Below the pieces are notes generated by a model that saw only the letters and a program-made list of their open reading frames with translations, did no database searches and had not been told where the DNA came from. A program made the translations under genes and the position numbers. From DATARH01 sp963847345 (GTDB lineage: Bacteria > Pseudomonadota > Alphaproteobacteria > ATCC43930 > CGMCC-115725), in assembly GCA_963847345.1 (NCBI GenBank), contig CAWJZU010000020.1, forward strand, positions 488,399 to 552,398: a DNA stretch of 64,000 bases. Direction: 5' to 3'. Positions 16,560 through 25,568 of this stretch are shown piece by piece; within the stretch, counting starts at the first letter, position 1; each line of letters opens with the position of its first letter.

Positions 16560-18074
16560 TCAGCGCGGGCGCAATGTCGGGAACGCGATCACGTCGCGGA
16601 TCGACGGGCTGTCGGTCAGCAGCATCACAAGCCGGTCGATGCCGATGCCGAGACCGCCGCACGGCGGCAGCCCGTATTCGAGTGCCGTCACGTAATCCTC
16701 GTCGAGCGGCTGCGCCTCCTCGTCGCCGGCGGCGCGCGCCATCATCTGCGCCTCGAACCGGGCCCGCTGATCGAGCGGGTCATTCAATTCCGAAAATGCG
16801 TTGGCGATCTCCCAGCCATAGACGTAGGTCTCGAAGCGCTCGACGAGCCGCGGGTCGTTCGGGTCGGCCTTGGCGAGCGGGGAGATGTCGCGCGGGAAGC
16901 CGATGACGTGGGTCGGCTGGATCAGCCCGTCCTCGACGCGCGCGCCGAATGCGGCTTCGAGCGCCTGGCCCCAATTCTCGCTGCCGGCGATCGCGGCGCC
17001 AAGATGGCGGGCGGCGTCGCGGGCGGCCGCGGCGTCGTCGATCGCGAGAAAATCGACCCCGGTCGCCTCCAGCACCAGCTCGGCCATCGAACGACGCGGC
17101 CAGGGCGGCGTCAGATCGATCTCGGTGCCGCCATAGGAAATCTTCAGCCCGCCGGCCGCCGTCTCGGCGACATGTGCGACGATCCGCTCTGTCAGCGCCA
17201 TCATGCCGGTGTAGTCCGAATAGGCTTCGTAAAGCTCCAGCGTCGTGAATTCGGGGTTGTGGCGCGGCGACAGCCCCTCGTTGCGGAAGCAGCGATTGAT
17301 CTCGAACACCTTGTCGGCGAGGCCGCCGACCACCAGCCGCTTCAGATGCAGCTCCGGCGCGATGCGCAGATAGAGGTCGATGTCGAGCGCGTTGTGATGC
17401 GTGATGAACGGCTTGGCCGCCGCGCCGCCGGGGATCGTGTGCAGCATCGGCGTCTCGACTTCGAGATAGCCGCGCTCGCTCAGCCAGGCGCGCATCGCCG
17501 CCACGGCGCGGCTGCGCCGGCGCAGCGTCTCGCGGCTCTGCGGGTTCATGATCAGGTCGAGATAACGCTGCCGGTAACGCAGCTCGATATCGGCGAGGCC
17601 GTGATACTTTTCGGGCAGCGGCCGCAGCGCCTTGGCGAGCATCGTCACATGCTCGGCGTTGACGGTCAGCTCGCCGCGCGGCGTCCGCCGCACCAGGCCC
17701 TCGACGCCGATCAGGTCGCCGATGTCGAGCAGCTTTAAGAGCGGCAGGTCGTCCGGGCGCAGATAATCCTTGTGGGAGAAGATCTGGATCTTTCCCGACG
17801 CGTCGTGCAGGTCGATGAACATGCCGCTGTTGCGCATCGCGCGGATGCGGCCGGCGACACGCGCGCAATCGCTGGTCTCGGCGCCGGCGGGCAGTTCGGC
17901 GTAGCGCCGGTCGAGTTCGAGCGCCTCCTGCTCGCGCGAAAAGCTGACCGGATACGGGTCGATCCCCATCCCGCGCAGCGCTTCGAGCTTGTCGAGCCGC
18001 ACCCGGCGGAACGGGTCCTCGGTATCGTCCGCATGGCGGGCTGCGGCAGGATCGGCGTTATCGTCGGCGCTCAT
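16560..18074 (-). CDS. lysS: Lysyl-tRNA synthetase, class II
   Basis: Charges tRNA-Lys with lysine. 504 residues, the usual length. The N-terminal OB-fold anticodon-binding domain (VAGRIRAMRNSGMFIDLHD) is followed by the class II catalytic core. Motif 2 is CFRNEGLSPRHNPEFTTLEL and motif 3 is GGLGIGIDRLVMLLTDS. A short acidic N-terminal extension (DDNADPAAARHADDTEDPF) precedes the domain. The gene appears monocistronic; it is divergent from the RidA gene at 18268. Confidence 0.96.
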   Translation of the reverse strand: MSADDNADPAAARHADDTEDPFRRVRLDKLEALRGMGIDPYPVSFSREQEALELDRRYAELPAGAETSDCARVAGRIRAMRNSGMFIDLHDASGKIQIFSHKDYLRPDDLPLLKLLDIGDLIGVEGLVRRTPRGELTVNAEHVTMLAKALRPLPEKYHGLADIELRYRQRYLDLIMNPQSRETLRRRSRAVAAMRAWLSERGYLEVETPMLHTIPGGAAAKPFITHHNALDIDLYLRIAPELHLKRLVVGGLADKVFEINRCFRNEGLSPRHNPEFTTLELYEAYSDYTGMMALTERIVAHVAETAAGGLKISYGGTEIDLTPPWPRRSMAELVLEATGVDFLAIDDAAAARDAARHLGAAIAGSENWGQALEAAFGARVEDGLIQPTHVIGFPRDISPLAKADPNDPRLVERFETYVYGWEIANAFSELNDPLDQRARFEAQMMARAAGDEEAQPLDEDYVTALEYGLPPCGGLGIGIDRLVMLLTDSPSIRDVIAFPTLRPR

Positions 18075-18267
18075 GCGGAGGTGAACTGACCGGCCCGCGA
18101 CCCGTTGTCAATCCCCGGCACCACCGCAAAAGCTTCATTCGGTGTTTGCTTATACCGCGACGGGCGGATCGAGCTTCGGTTCCGTGAAATCGCTGTACCG
18201 CATGAACTGTTCGAAGGATGCTTGCGCTTGCCGGCGTTCGGTCCGGCTGATCCCGCGGGAGACAGAC

Positions 18268-18661
18268 ATGGCCCAGATCGAGCCGTACGCGGCAAAGGAC
18301 GTCTACGATCCGCCGATATATTCGCAGGCGGTCAAGGTCAGCGGCGCGCAGACGATCCTCTACATCGCCGGTCAGGTTGCCTATACGCCCGAAGGCGGCG
18401 CCGCGCATCCCGGCGACTTCAAGGCGCAGGCGCGCGCCGCGCTGCAATGCCTGAAGGCGCAGGTCGAGGCCGGCGGCGGCAGCGATGGCCGACATCGTCA
18501 AGGTCAACACCTACCTGACCGACATCCGCCACCGCGCCGATTACGGCCCGATCCGCGAGGAGTTCTTCGGCAAGAAAATGCCGGCGCACACGCTGGTCGC
18601 GGTCGCGGCCCTGGCCCAGCCCGAATTCCTGATCGAAATCGAGGCCGTCGCGGTGCTGTAG
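18268..18661 (+). CDS. RidA/YjgF-family protein, frameshift near 18483
   Basis: Enamine/imine deaminase family. The first part reads MAQIEPYAAKDVYDPPIYSQ...TILYIAGQVAYTPEGG; the second, in another frame, reads MADIVKVNTYLTDIRHRADY...PAHTLVAVAALAQPEFLIEI. Joined by removing one base at about 18483 they give a complete 130-residue member with the conserved Arg and Glu of the C-terminal ligand pocket region (ALAQPEFLIEIEAVA). Total length is 3n+1, so one inserted base explains the break. Members detoxify 2-aminoacrylate-type intermediates; this one resembles the broader Rid clade, and substrate specificity is not clear. Confidence 0.85.
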
Positions 18662-18810
18662 CGCCGGCTCTGCCCTGTCCATCGCCGGGCTTGGCACGGC
18701 CCTAGCTCCCGCGCCACTCGCCGGGCATGGCGCGCGATGTTATTTGCGGCCCATCAGTATTGTTGATGCCGGCGGCGAGAAACGTGGTTCGCCGCCAGCG
18801 TCCGCGAACG

Positions 18811-19722
18811 TTAGAAATCAAACTTCGGTTGCGGGTTCGGGCCCGACGTGTACAGACCCCAATGCGGCCCCCAGGGGCCTTCCGCCGTCTTCCATGGCTC
18901 GTCGAACATCTCGAACCAGAAAGTGTCGAGCGCCCAGTAGGGAGCGGTTGCTCCCGACAGAAACTTCTTCGTTGTTTGATAATTGATACTCTCGTTTTCT
19001 ACCGATGTTGGCGAGTGATTCGAATCGCCGCCGGCACTCGGCCAACCGATCTCCGCGATTACGATCTTTTTCCCTCTGGCGACCACCTGCTTCAGGCCGT
19101 TATTCCACGACCAATCCATGTTTCCTTTGATGTTGTTGGGCTGCGGCGCCCCCTCGTTCTTCTTAGCGTACCAGGGATAAACGGTGAGATATATCGGACC
19201 GTCACAATGGTCGACGACATTCCCCCATATCGCACTGTTAGGCGAACCAGAATCTTGCAATACCGTGCCGCTGAAACAGCTGGTTACCCGAACATTACTA
19301 AGAGAAGGATAAGTTTTTAGTTGCTGTTTCGCATATTGCATATACCCCAGAATCAGGTCGGGATCCAGCGGGTTCTTGTCGTCCGTCCGGTTGACTTCGT
19401 TGCCGATGACCAACTCCATGACTGTGTTTGCACCCGGATGAAGATTGACGTCATTCACTGCCTGAGACACAGCCTCATCAATCAGTGAATTATTTCGTGT
19501 GTTATCTGGAATCCAGATTCCAAGGCCAACCTTCAATCCATATTTGCCCGCTCTATAAACATTATGACCGTTGCCGGCTGATGCCGCATACGTGCGGATG
19601 TGGGTGATGCCTTTGGCCTTCATCATCGCCATGTCGGCGTCGACTTCCTCCGCTGCCACATCATAAGGCGGGGGTCCGGATTTCCGGTGATACGGCGAAT
19701 AGCAAACTCCGAAGTACGGCAT
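18811..19722 (-). CDS. Glycoside hydrolase family 17 (beta-1,3-glucanase-like), no signal peptide
   Basis: 303 residues forming a single GH17 TIM barrel. The start MPYFGVCYSPYHRKSGPPPY is typical of the fold's first strand. The acid/base Glu109 lies in VIGNEVNR and the nucleophile Glu224 in VIAEIGWPSAGG; YLTVYPWYAK is also conserved. There is no signal peptide or anchor, so the product appears cytosolic or is exported by another route. Base composition is clearly lower in GC than in neighbours. GH17 is best known from plants and fungi, with bacterial relatives such as membrane-bound NdvB/NdvC-type cyclic glucan enzymes; this stand-alone form is different. AAAGGA lies about 8 nt before the ATG. 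Tandem operator-like repeats lie 108-147 bp upstream. Confidence 0.88.
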   Translation of the reverse strand: MPYFGVCYSPYHRKSGPPPYDVAAEEVDADMAMMKAKGITHIRTYAASAGNGHNVYRAGKYGLKVGLGIWIPDNTRNNSLIDEAVSQAVNDVNLHPGANTVMELVIGNEVNRTDDKNPLDPDLILGYMQYAKQQLKTYPSLSNVRVTSCFSGTVLQDSGSPNSAIWGNVVDHCDGPIYLTVYPWYAKKNEGAPQPNNIKGNMDWSWNNGLKQVVARGKKIVIAEIGWPSAGGDSNHSPTSVENESINYQTTKKFLSGATAPYWALDTFWFEMFDEPWKTAEGPWGPHWGLYTSGPNPQPKFDF

Positions 19723-19829
19723 TGGAAAGTCCTTTTAGCAATTCTCGTGGAGTCCGCGTCGAGAACGATCCTCGGCGGCATGCGGCTGGTGTGCGTCTCC
19801 TTGACCCGCGCCATCGCGGTCACACTCAC

Positions 19830-19869
19830 TTAGCGGAACGTGCGTTCGATTAGCCGAACGTGCGTTGCG
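19830..19869. promoter_or_regulatory. Two tandem 20-bp operator-like repeats upstream of the GH17 gene
   Basis: TTAGCGGAACGTGCGTTCGA (19830-19849) is followed without gap by TTAGCCGAACGTGCGTTGCG (19850-19869), 16 of 20 bases identical. Each holds a dyad AACG-TG-CGTT, extended to GAACG-TG-CGTTC in the first. Two adjacent dyads one helical repeat multiple apart (20 bp) are what a dimeric repressor or activator would bind. The rest of the 19723-20319 gap shows no supported gene; an AT-richer stretch around 19990-20015 could hold a promoter. Confidence 0.55.
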
Positions 19870-20319
19870 GAACTCCGCCGGAAGCAGATCAAGGGGCCTC
19901 CGCACATCGATGCTCGCTGCAGTTTGGGAAGGCGTTCAGCCGATGATTGCCAAATTCCCGGCGAAGTTGTCGGCACTATCGCGGTGTCCGGCAATTAATA
20001 CAAGTTAAACCTTACCCAGTTTGCGCACGGCAAATCGAAACCTGCGGCTGGCGAGCATCCGCCCGAAGTCCCTGCAACGGCTGCCGCGTTCCCCGGCAAC
20101 GAGGATTGTGCAATCCGTTATTCACGGGCATCTGCTGGCGAGGGTAGGCGGCGCGCAAACCGTCAGGGATTGTCGCGCGGCGCCGACCGATCGCGGCGGG
20201 TGGCTTGCGCTGCGGCGGCCGTGCCGCTATAACGCGCCGCTTCAACCGGCGGCTGGCCGCGGCCTTTGGGCGTCGAACGGGCATGCCTCGCCGCCGCAAC
20301 CCGACCCGAGGAATGGAAA

Positions 20320-20523
20320 ATGCCCAAGCTCAAGACCAAGAGCGGCGCCAAAAAGCGCTTCGGCCTGACCGGAACCGGCAAGGTCAAGCGCAACTGGGGC
20401 CACAAGCGCCACCTGCTGATCAACAAGTCGAAGCAGGGCAAGCGGCTGCGGCGCGGCACGACGACCCTCGAAAAGGGCGACGCGAAGCTCGTCCTGACCT
20501 ATATGCCCTATATGCGGGGCTGA
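20320..20523 (+). CDS. rpmI: 50S ribosomal protein L35
   Basis: 67 residues, MPKLKTKSGAKKRFGLTGTG at the start and YMPYMRG at the end; basic throughout. The start is fixed by the conserved MPKLKTK and a GAGG 8 nt upstream. It forms the usual pair with rplT 4 bp downstream. infC, which often precedes rpmI, is not present in the 600 bp upstream. Confidence 0.97.
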   Translation: MPKLKTKSGAKKRFGLTGTGKVKRNWGHKRHLLINKSKQGKRLRRGTTTLEKGDAKLVLTYMPYMRG

Positions 20524-20527
20524 GCCG

Positions 20528-20911
20528 ATGGCCAGGGTCAAACGCGGGGTCACCGCGCATGCCCGGCACAAGAAAGTGCTGGGCCTCGCCAAGGGCTATC
20601 GCGGCCGCGGCGGCACCGCCTACCGGATCGCGATCGAGAAGGTCGAGAAGGCGCTGCGCTACGCCTATCGCGACCGGCGCAACAGGAAGCGCGATTTCCG
20701 CGGGCTGTGGATCCAGCGCATCAACGCCGGCGTCCGCGAGCACGGGCTGACCTATTCGCAATTCATGCACGGCCTCAAGCTCGCCGGCATCGATCTCGAC
20801 CGCAAGGTCCTGTCCGATCTCGCGATCCGCGAGCCCGAGGCGTTCGCGGCGATCGTCGCGCAGGCGAAATTGGCGCTCGATGCTGCCCCAATCCCCGCCG
20901 CGGCGGCCTGA
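20528..20911 (+). CDS. rplT: 50S ribosomal protein L20
   Basis: 127 residues; MARVKRGVTAHARHKKVLGL is the invariant start, followed by AKGYRGRGGTAYRIA and RKRDFRGLWIQRINAGVREH. L20 binds 23S rRNA early in 50S assembly and in many bacteria represses its own operon through the mRNA. The Ala-rich C-terminal tail (PIPAAAA) is variable. It is followed by an attenuator-like region before pheS. Confidence 0.97.
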   Translation: MARVKRGVTAHARHKKVLGLAKGYRGRGGTAYRIAIEKVEKALRYAYRDRRNRKRDFRGLWIQRINAGVREHGLTYSQFMHGLKLAGIDLDRKVLSDLAIREPEAFAAIVAQAKLALDAAPIPAAAA

Positions 20912-20929
20912 GCAGGCAGGTCGGTGAGC

Positions 20930-21041
20930 ATGATTTTGCCGATCGGCGGCGTTGTGCGGCGATTTACCGGGGACTAGGCTCGCCAGGCCCCGCACCTGAG
21001 CTGTCGTCTAATGGAGGGGCCGTGTCGGACGGCCCCTTTTT
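20930..21041 (+). terminator. Intrinsic terminator/attenuator between rplT and pheS
   Basis: An 8-bp perfect stem GGGGCCGT/ACGGCCCC (21016-21023 and 21029-21036) with a 5-nt loop and TTTTT (21037-21041) is a textbook intrinsic terminator. It lies only 15 bp before the pheS ATG. GGCCCC at 20986-20991 can pair with GGGGCC of the terminator stem, giving an alternative structure. A 15-codon ORF (20930-20977, MILPIGGVVRRFTGD, preceded by GGTGAG) ends 9 nt before that segment and carries one Phe codon. This resembles the pheM-type arrangement of E. coli, but a single Phe codon is weak support for Phe sensing. The terminator is certain; the attenuation is inference. Confidence 0.75.
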
Positions 21042-21056
21042 GCTTGCTGGTACCCG

Positions 21057-22148
21057 ATGTCAGAGACCGAAACCGAAGACCCGATCGTGACGGCCGAAGC
21101 GTACGTCGCCGAAATCGCCGCCGCGGACACGCCCGAGGCGCTCGAACAAATCCGCATCAAGCTGCTGGGCCGCAACGGCGCGATTAGCGCCGCGATGCGC
21201 GGCCTCGGCAAACTGCCGCCCGACCAGCGCCGCGCCGCCGGCGCCCGGCTCAACGCGCTGAGGGATCGGATCACGGTGGCGCTGGAAGAGGCCGGGGATC
21301 GCTTGCGCCGCGCCGTGCTGGCGAAACGGCTGGCCAGCGAGCGCGCCGATGTCACCTTGCCGGTGTTGATCGGCGAGCCCGGCCGCATTCATCCGATCAG
21401 CCAGACGATCGACGAGATCGTCGCGATCTTCGGCGAAATGGGCTTCGTGGTCGCCGAAGGGCCGCATATCGAGGACGATTTCCACAATTTCACCGCCCTC
21501 AACATCCCGCCCGAGCATCCGGCGCGGCAGGAGCACGACACCTTCTACCTGCCGCCGCGGCCCGACGGCTCGCGTCTCGTGCTCCGCACGCACACCTCGC
21601 CGGTGCAGATCCGCACAATGCTGGCGCAAAAGCCGCCGCTGCGCATCATTGTGCCGGGACGCACCTTCCGCGCCGACCACGACGCGACGCACTCGCCGAT
21701 GTTCCACCAGGTCGAGGGTCTCGTCATCGACCGCACGACCCACATGGGACACTTGAAGGGTTGCCTGATCGAGTTCTGCCGCGGGTTTTTCAATATCGAC
21801 GACCTGCCGGTGCGGTTCCGACCGAGCTACTTCCCGTTCACCGAACCCTCCGCCGAGGTCGATATCGGCTGCTCGCGCGCAGGCGGCGAATTGAAGATCG
21901 GGGAGGGTGGGGACTGGCTGGAAATTCTCGGGTCCGGCATGGTCCACCCGAAGGTGCTGGCGAATTGCGGCATCGATCCGAGCGAATATCAGGGGTTTGC
22001 GTTCGGCATGGGAATCGAGCGCGTCGCGATGCTGAAATACGGCATTCCCGATTTGCGCACCTTTTACGATTCCGACCTGCGCTGGCTGCGGCATTACGGC
22101 TTTCTGCCGCTGGACATCCCGTCGCCGGTTCGCGGCCCGCTGCAATGA
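21057..22148 (+). CDS. pheS: Phenylalanyl-tRNA synthetase alpha subunit
   Basis: 363 residues; catalytic alpha chain of the alpha2beta2 enzyme that charges tRNA-Phe. An N-terminal coiled-coil (residues 1-100) precedes the class II core, with motif 2 at IIVPGRTFRADHDATHSPMF and HQVEGLVID, and motif 3 at FAFGMGIERVAMLKYGIPDL. It lacks a clear ribosome binding site: the terminator U-run ends 15 nt before the ATG, so initiation may be tied to the leader structure. The stop overlaps the pheT start (ATGA). Confidence 0.97.
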   Translation: MSETETEDPIVTAEAYVAEIAAADTPEALEQIRIKLLGRNGAISAAMRGLGKLPPDQRRAAGARLNALRDRITVALEEAGDRLRRAVLAKRLASERADVTLPVLIGEPGRIHPISQTIDEIVAIFGEMGFVVAEGPHIEDDFHNFTALNIPPEHPARQEHDTFYLPPRPDGSRLVLRTHTSPVQIRTMLAQKPPLRIIVPGRTFRADHDATHSPMFHQVEGLVIDRTTHMGHLKGCLIEFCRGFFNIDDLPVRFRPSYFPFTEPSAEVDIGCSRAGGELKIGEGGDWLEILGSGMVHPKVLANCGIDPSEYQGFAFGMGIERVAMLKYGIPDLRTFYDSDLRWLRHYGFLPLDIPSPVRGPLQ

Positions 22149-24548
22149 AGACGACGCTGTCCTGGCTCAAAACCCATCTCGACACCGGCGCGGTCGCGGC
22201 TGAGATCGCCGAGAAGCTGGTCATGCTCGGCCACGACGTGGAAGGCGTCGAGGACCGCGCCGCCGCGCTCGCCGGGTTTGTCGTCGCGCGCGTCGTGTCG
22301 GCCGAGCCGCACCCGAACGCCGACCGGCTGCGCGTCTGCGTCGTCGATGCCGGGGCTGCCGGAAATCGAGAGGTTCAGGTCGTGTGCGGCGCGCCGAATG
22401 CGCGGGCCGGGATGAAAGGTGTGTTCGGCCCCGCCGGCATACGTATTCCTAAGACCGGCGCGGTGCTGAATGAGAGCACGATCCGCGGCGTCGCCTCGCG
22501 CGGCATGCTGATGTCGGCGGCCGAACTGGCGCTCGGCGACGATCACGCCGGCATCATCGAGTTACCCGAGGCTGCGCCGGTCGGGGCGGCCTACGCGAGC
22601 CTGCTGGGTCTCGACGATCCGGTCATTGACCTCAAGGTGACGCCGAACCGCGCCGATTGCCTCGGTGTCCGTGGCATCGCGCGCGACCTCGCGGCGGCGG
22701 GGCTGGGCAGGCTCAAGCCGCTCGACACGACCCCGGTCGAGGGCCGCTTCCGCTCGCCGATCGGTATCCGCATCGAGGATTTGACCGCCTGCCCGATGTT
22801 TCTCGGCCGACATATTCGCGACCTCAGAAACGGCCCGAGCCCGGGCTGGCTCAGGGCCCGGCTCGAAGCGATCGGTCTCAGGCCGATCTCGGCGCTCGTC
22901 GATATCACGAATTTTCTGACCTTCGATCTGAACCGGCCGCTGCACGTCTTCGACGCGGAGAAGCTCAAGGGCGATCTCGTCGTGCGCTTCGCGCGGCAAG
23001 GCGAGCGGCTCCTGGCGCTGAACGGCCGCGAATATGAACTCGACCCCGAAATCACCGCGATCGCCGACGACAACGGCGTGCAGAGCCTCGGCGGCGTGAT
23101 CGGCGGCGAGCCGACCGGCGTTACCGACGCGACCACCGAAATTTATATCGAGGCAGCGCTGTTCGACCCGATCCGTACCGCCGCAACCGGCCGCCGCCTC
23201 GAAATCGTCAGCGACGCGCGCTACCGCTTCGAGCGCGGCATCGACCCGGCGTTTGTCGGCCCCGGTCTCGAAATCGCCACCCGGCTGATCCTCGAATTGT
23301 GCGGCGGCGAGCCGTCCGAGATCGTCCGGGCCGGGGCCGAGCCGGAATGGCGCCGCAGCTATATGTTGCGCCCGGAGCGGCTGGCCGGACTTGGGGGACT
23401 GCACGTCCCGCCGGCCGAAAGCCGTGCGATCCTCGAAGCGCTCGGCTGCACGGTTGGCGACGCCGCGGCGCACGACGGCAGCCTGACCGTGTCGCCGCCG
23501 TCCTGGCGCGGCGACATCGAGGGCGAGGCCGATCTCGTCGAGGAGATCTTGCGTGTCAAGGGCTACGACGAAATCCCCCCAGTGCCGCTATTGCGCGAGA
23601 CGACGGTGTCCCGGCCGGCAATCGACGCGCGGCGTCGCCGCGTCGAAACTGGTGCGCCGTACGCTTGCCGAGCGCGGCCTGACCGAAGCCGTCACATTCT
23701 CGTTCCTGTCCGCGAAATCGGCGGCGCTGTTCGGCGGCGCGAAGCCCGAGTTGACCCTCGTCAACCCGATCAGCTCCGATCTCGACGTGATGCGCCCGAG
23801 CGCCTTGCCGAACCTCGTCGAGGCGGCGCGGCGCAATGCCGATCGCGGCTTTCCGGATGTCGCGCTGTTCGAATTGGGACCGCTTTACCGCGACGACCGC
23901 CCGGAGGGTCAGATGACCGTCGCAGCCGGGTTGCGCGCCGGCCGTCTCGGCCCCCGCGACTGGCGCGACAGGCCGCGCGCGCCCGACCTTTACGACGCGA
24001 AGGCCGATGCGCTGGCGGCGCTCGCCGCTTCGGGCGCTCCGTCGGACAATGTGCAGACCGCCGCCGACCCGCCGCAATGGTATCACCCCGGGCGCGCCGG
24101 CGTTCTGCGGCTCGGGGCGAGCGTCCTTGGCCATTTCGGCGAACTCCATCCGGACGTGCTGGAGGCCTTCGACGTGAAGGGTCCGGTCGCCGCGTTCGAG
24201 GTGTTTCTCGACGCCGTGCCATTGCCGCGCGCGGGGAGGGGCCGGGCGCCGCTGCACCTCTCGGTGTTCCAACCGGTCGAGCGCGATTTCGCGTTTATCG
24301 TGGACCGGGATCTGCCGGCGGAGACCTTGCTTCGCGCGGCGCGCGGCGTCGACCGCGAGCTCGTCAGCGGCATCCGGCTATTCGATGTCTATGAGGGCAA
24401 AGGTCTTCCGGAAGGCAAAAAATCGCTCGCGATCGCGGTCACGCTGCAACCGCGGGAAGCAACGCTGACCGATGCCGAGATCGAGGCGTTTTCAAATCGC
24501 CTGGTGGCCGCAGTCGAAAAAGCGACCGGCGGCCTATTGCGGGGGTAG
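22145..24548 (+). CDS. pheT: Phenylalanyl-tRNA synthetase beta subunit, frameshift near 23640
   Basis: About 800 residues, the usual length. It starts MKTTLSWLKTHLDTGAVAAE; a tRNA-binding EMAP-like domain (residues about 40-150), the B3/B4 editing domain (LVDITNFLTFDLNRPLHVFD) and B5 follow in frame one. The class II-like domain and the C-terminal anticodon-binding FDX-ACB domain (FQPVERDFAFIVDRDLPAET) are in another frame from about 23640. Removing one base at GCCGCGTCG gives RRRSKLVRRTLAERG, as expected. The total of 2404 nt is 3n+1. Since pheT is essential and single-copy, this break is almost certainly a sequence error. Confidence 0.93.
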
Positions 24549-24554
24549 GTGCGG

Positions 24555-25127
24555 TCAGGCGAGCGGCGGCAGCCGGGGATTTGGCAGATCGCGCGGCAGA
24601 ATGCCGTGGGCGCGCGGGTCCTCGAAGCGCAGCGACCGCCGGTCATAGACGACAAACCCGGCCTGCTGGTAATAGCCGAGCGCCTTCGGGTGGTCGTAGC
24701 TGCGCGTGTGCACCCAGAGCCGCCGGAGCGGTCGCGACCAGGCCCGGTCGATCGCCGCCCGCAGCAGAAACGGGCCGAGACGGCGGCCGATGAATTCGGG
24801 GATCAGCCCGAAATAGCACAATTCGGTTTCGTCAGGGGCCGCCGTGTCCAGCTCGAAATAGCCGGCCGGCACCCCGCCGACATAGAGCACGAAAATATCG
24901 GTTGTCTCCTTCCGAATCTGTGCCGCAAGCGTCGCGTCGTCGAGCAGCCGGCGCTCGATCCACAGCCATGGCGCGCCGACGGTTTCGTACAGATAGCGAT
25001 AGAACGAAACCGTGCATTGCTCGGCGCGCATCAGCGCCAGCTTGCCGACGGCGGGCGCCGGCACCGGGGAGGTGCTCGGCTTCTCGCGCATTTCTAGATA
25101 GGTGATGACGTCGTCGAGGAGGGGCAT
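24555..25127 (-). CDS. GNAT-family N-acetyltransferase
   Basis: 190 residues. The GNAT core is visible: strands and helices with VLYVGGVPAGYFEL, then CYFGLIPEFIGRRLGPFLLR, where the acetyl-CoA pyrophosphate loop Q/RxxGxG/A appears as IGRRLG, followed by HTRSYDHPKALGYYQQAGF. The substrate is unknown. It is convergent with pheT, 6 bp away, and 7 bp downstream of a second GNAT gene on the same strand, so the two may be expressed together. Confidence 0.85.
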   Translation of the reverse strand: MPLLDDVITYLEMREKPSTSPVPAPAVGKLALMRAEQCTVSFYRYLYETVGAPWLWIERRLLDDATLAAQIRKETTDIFVLYVGGVPAGYFELDTAAPDETELCYFGLIPEFIGRRLGPFLLRAAIDRAWSRPLRRLWVHTRSYDHPKALGYYQQAGFVVYDRRSLRFEDPRAHGILPRDLPNPRLPPLA

Positions 25128-25134
25128 CGGCGCG

Positions 25135-25560
25135 TTATCGCTTGGTGCCGTCGAGCCAGCGGCTCATAACCGTAACCGGCTCCTTGCAGTAGCCCAGCCG
25201 GGCATAGAATGCTGACACGGCGGTATTGGTATCGCGGATCATTAGTTCGACCTTGCGTATCCCGCGCGCCCGCAGCCACGCTTCGGCCGCGCGCATCAGC
25301 TGCCCTCCGAGACCGTCGCGTCGGCGCGATGGAGCGACCGCGAGATAATATATCCAGCCGCGATGCCCGTCATGACCGACCATGACGCTGCCGATCACGC
25401 CACCCTCCTGTTGCGCGACCAGGATTTCGCCGTGGCCCGAGCCGCGCAGCAGGGCGATATCGGCGACCGGCGGGTTCCATGGCCGGGTCAGGCCGCACGT
25501 TTGCCATAGCACAACGACGGCGCTCTCATCCGAATCGCGATACGGCCGGATCGCCGTCAC
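25135..25560 (-). CDS. GNAT-family N-acetyltransferase, YpeA-like
   Basis: About 141 residues from a GTG at 25560 (VTAIRPYRDSDESAVVVLW); the frame is open further upstream to 25620 but that would overlap sseA and adds non-conserved residues. The acetyl-CoA loop is SRRRDGLGGQLMRAAEAWLR, and the end RDTNTAVSAFYARLGYCKEP resembles YpeA-type acetyltransferases. The order IRPYRDSD, VGHDGHRGWIYYLAV and LGY is complete. It is located 8 bp downstream of sseA on the same strand. Substrate unknown. Confidence 0.83.
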   Translation of the reverse strand: MTAIRPYRDSDESAVVVLWQTCGLTRPWNPPVADIALLRGSGHGEILVAQQEGGVIGSVMVGHDGHRGWIYYLAVAPSRRRDGLGGQLMRAAEAWLRARGIRKVELMIRDTNTAVSAFYARLGYCKEPVTVMSRWLDGTKR

Positions 25561-25568
25561 CGGGATTG

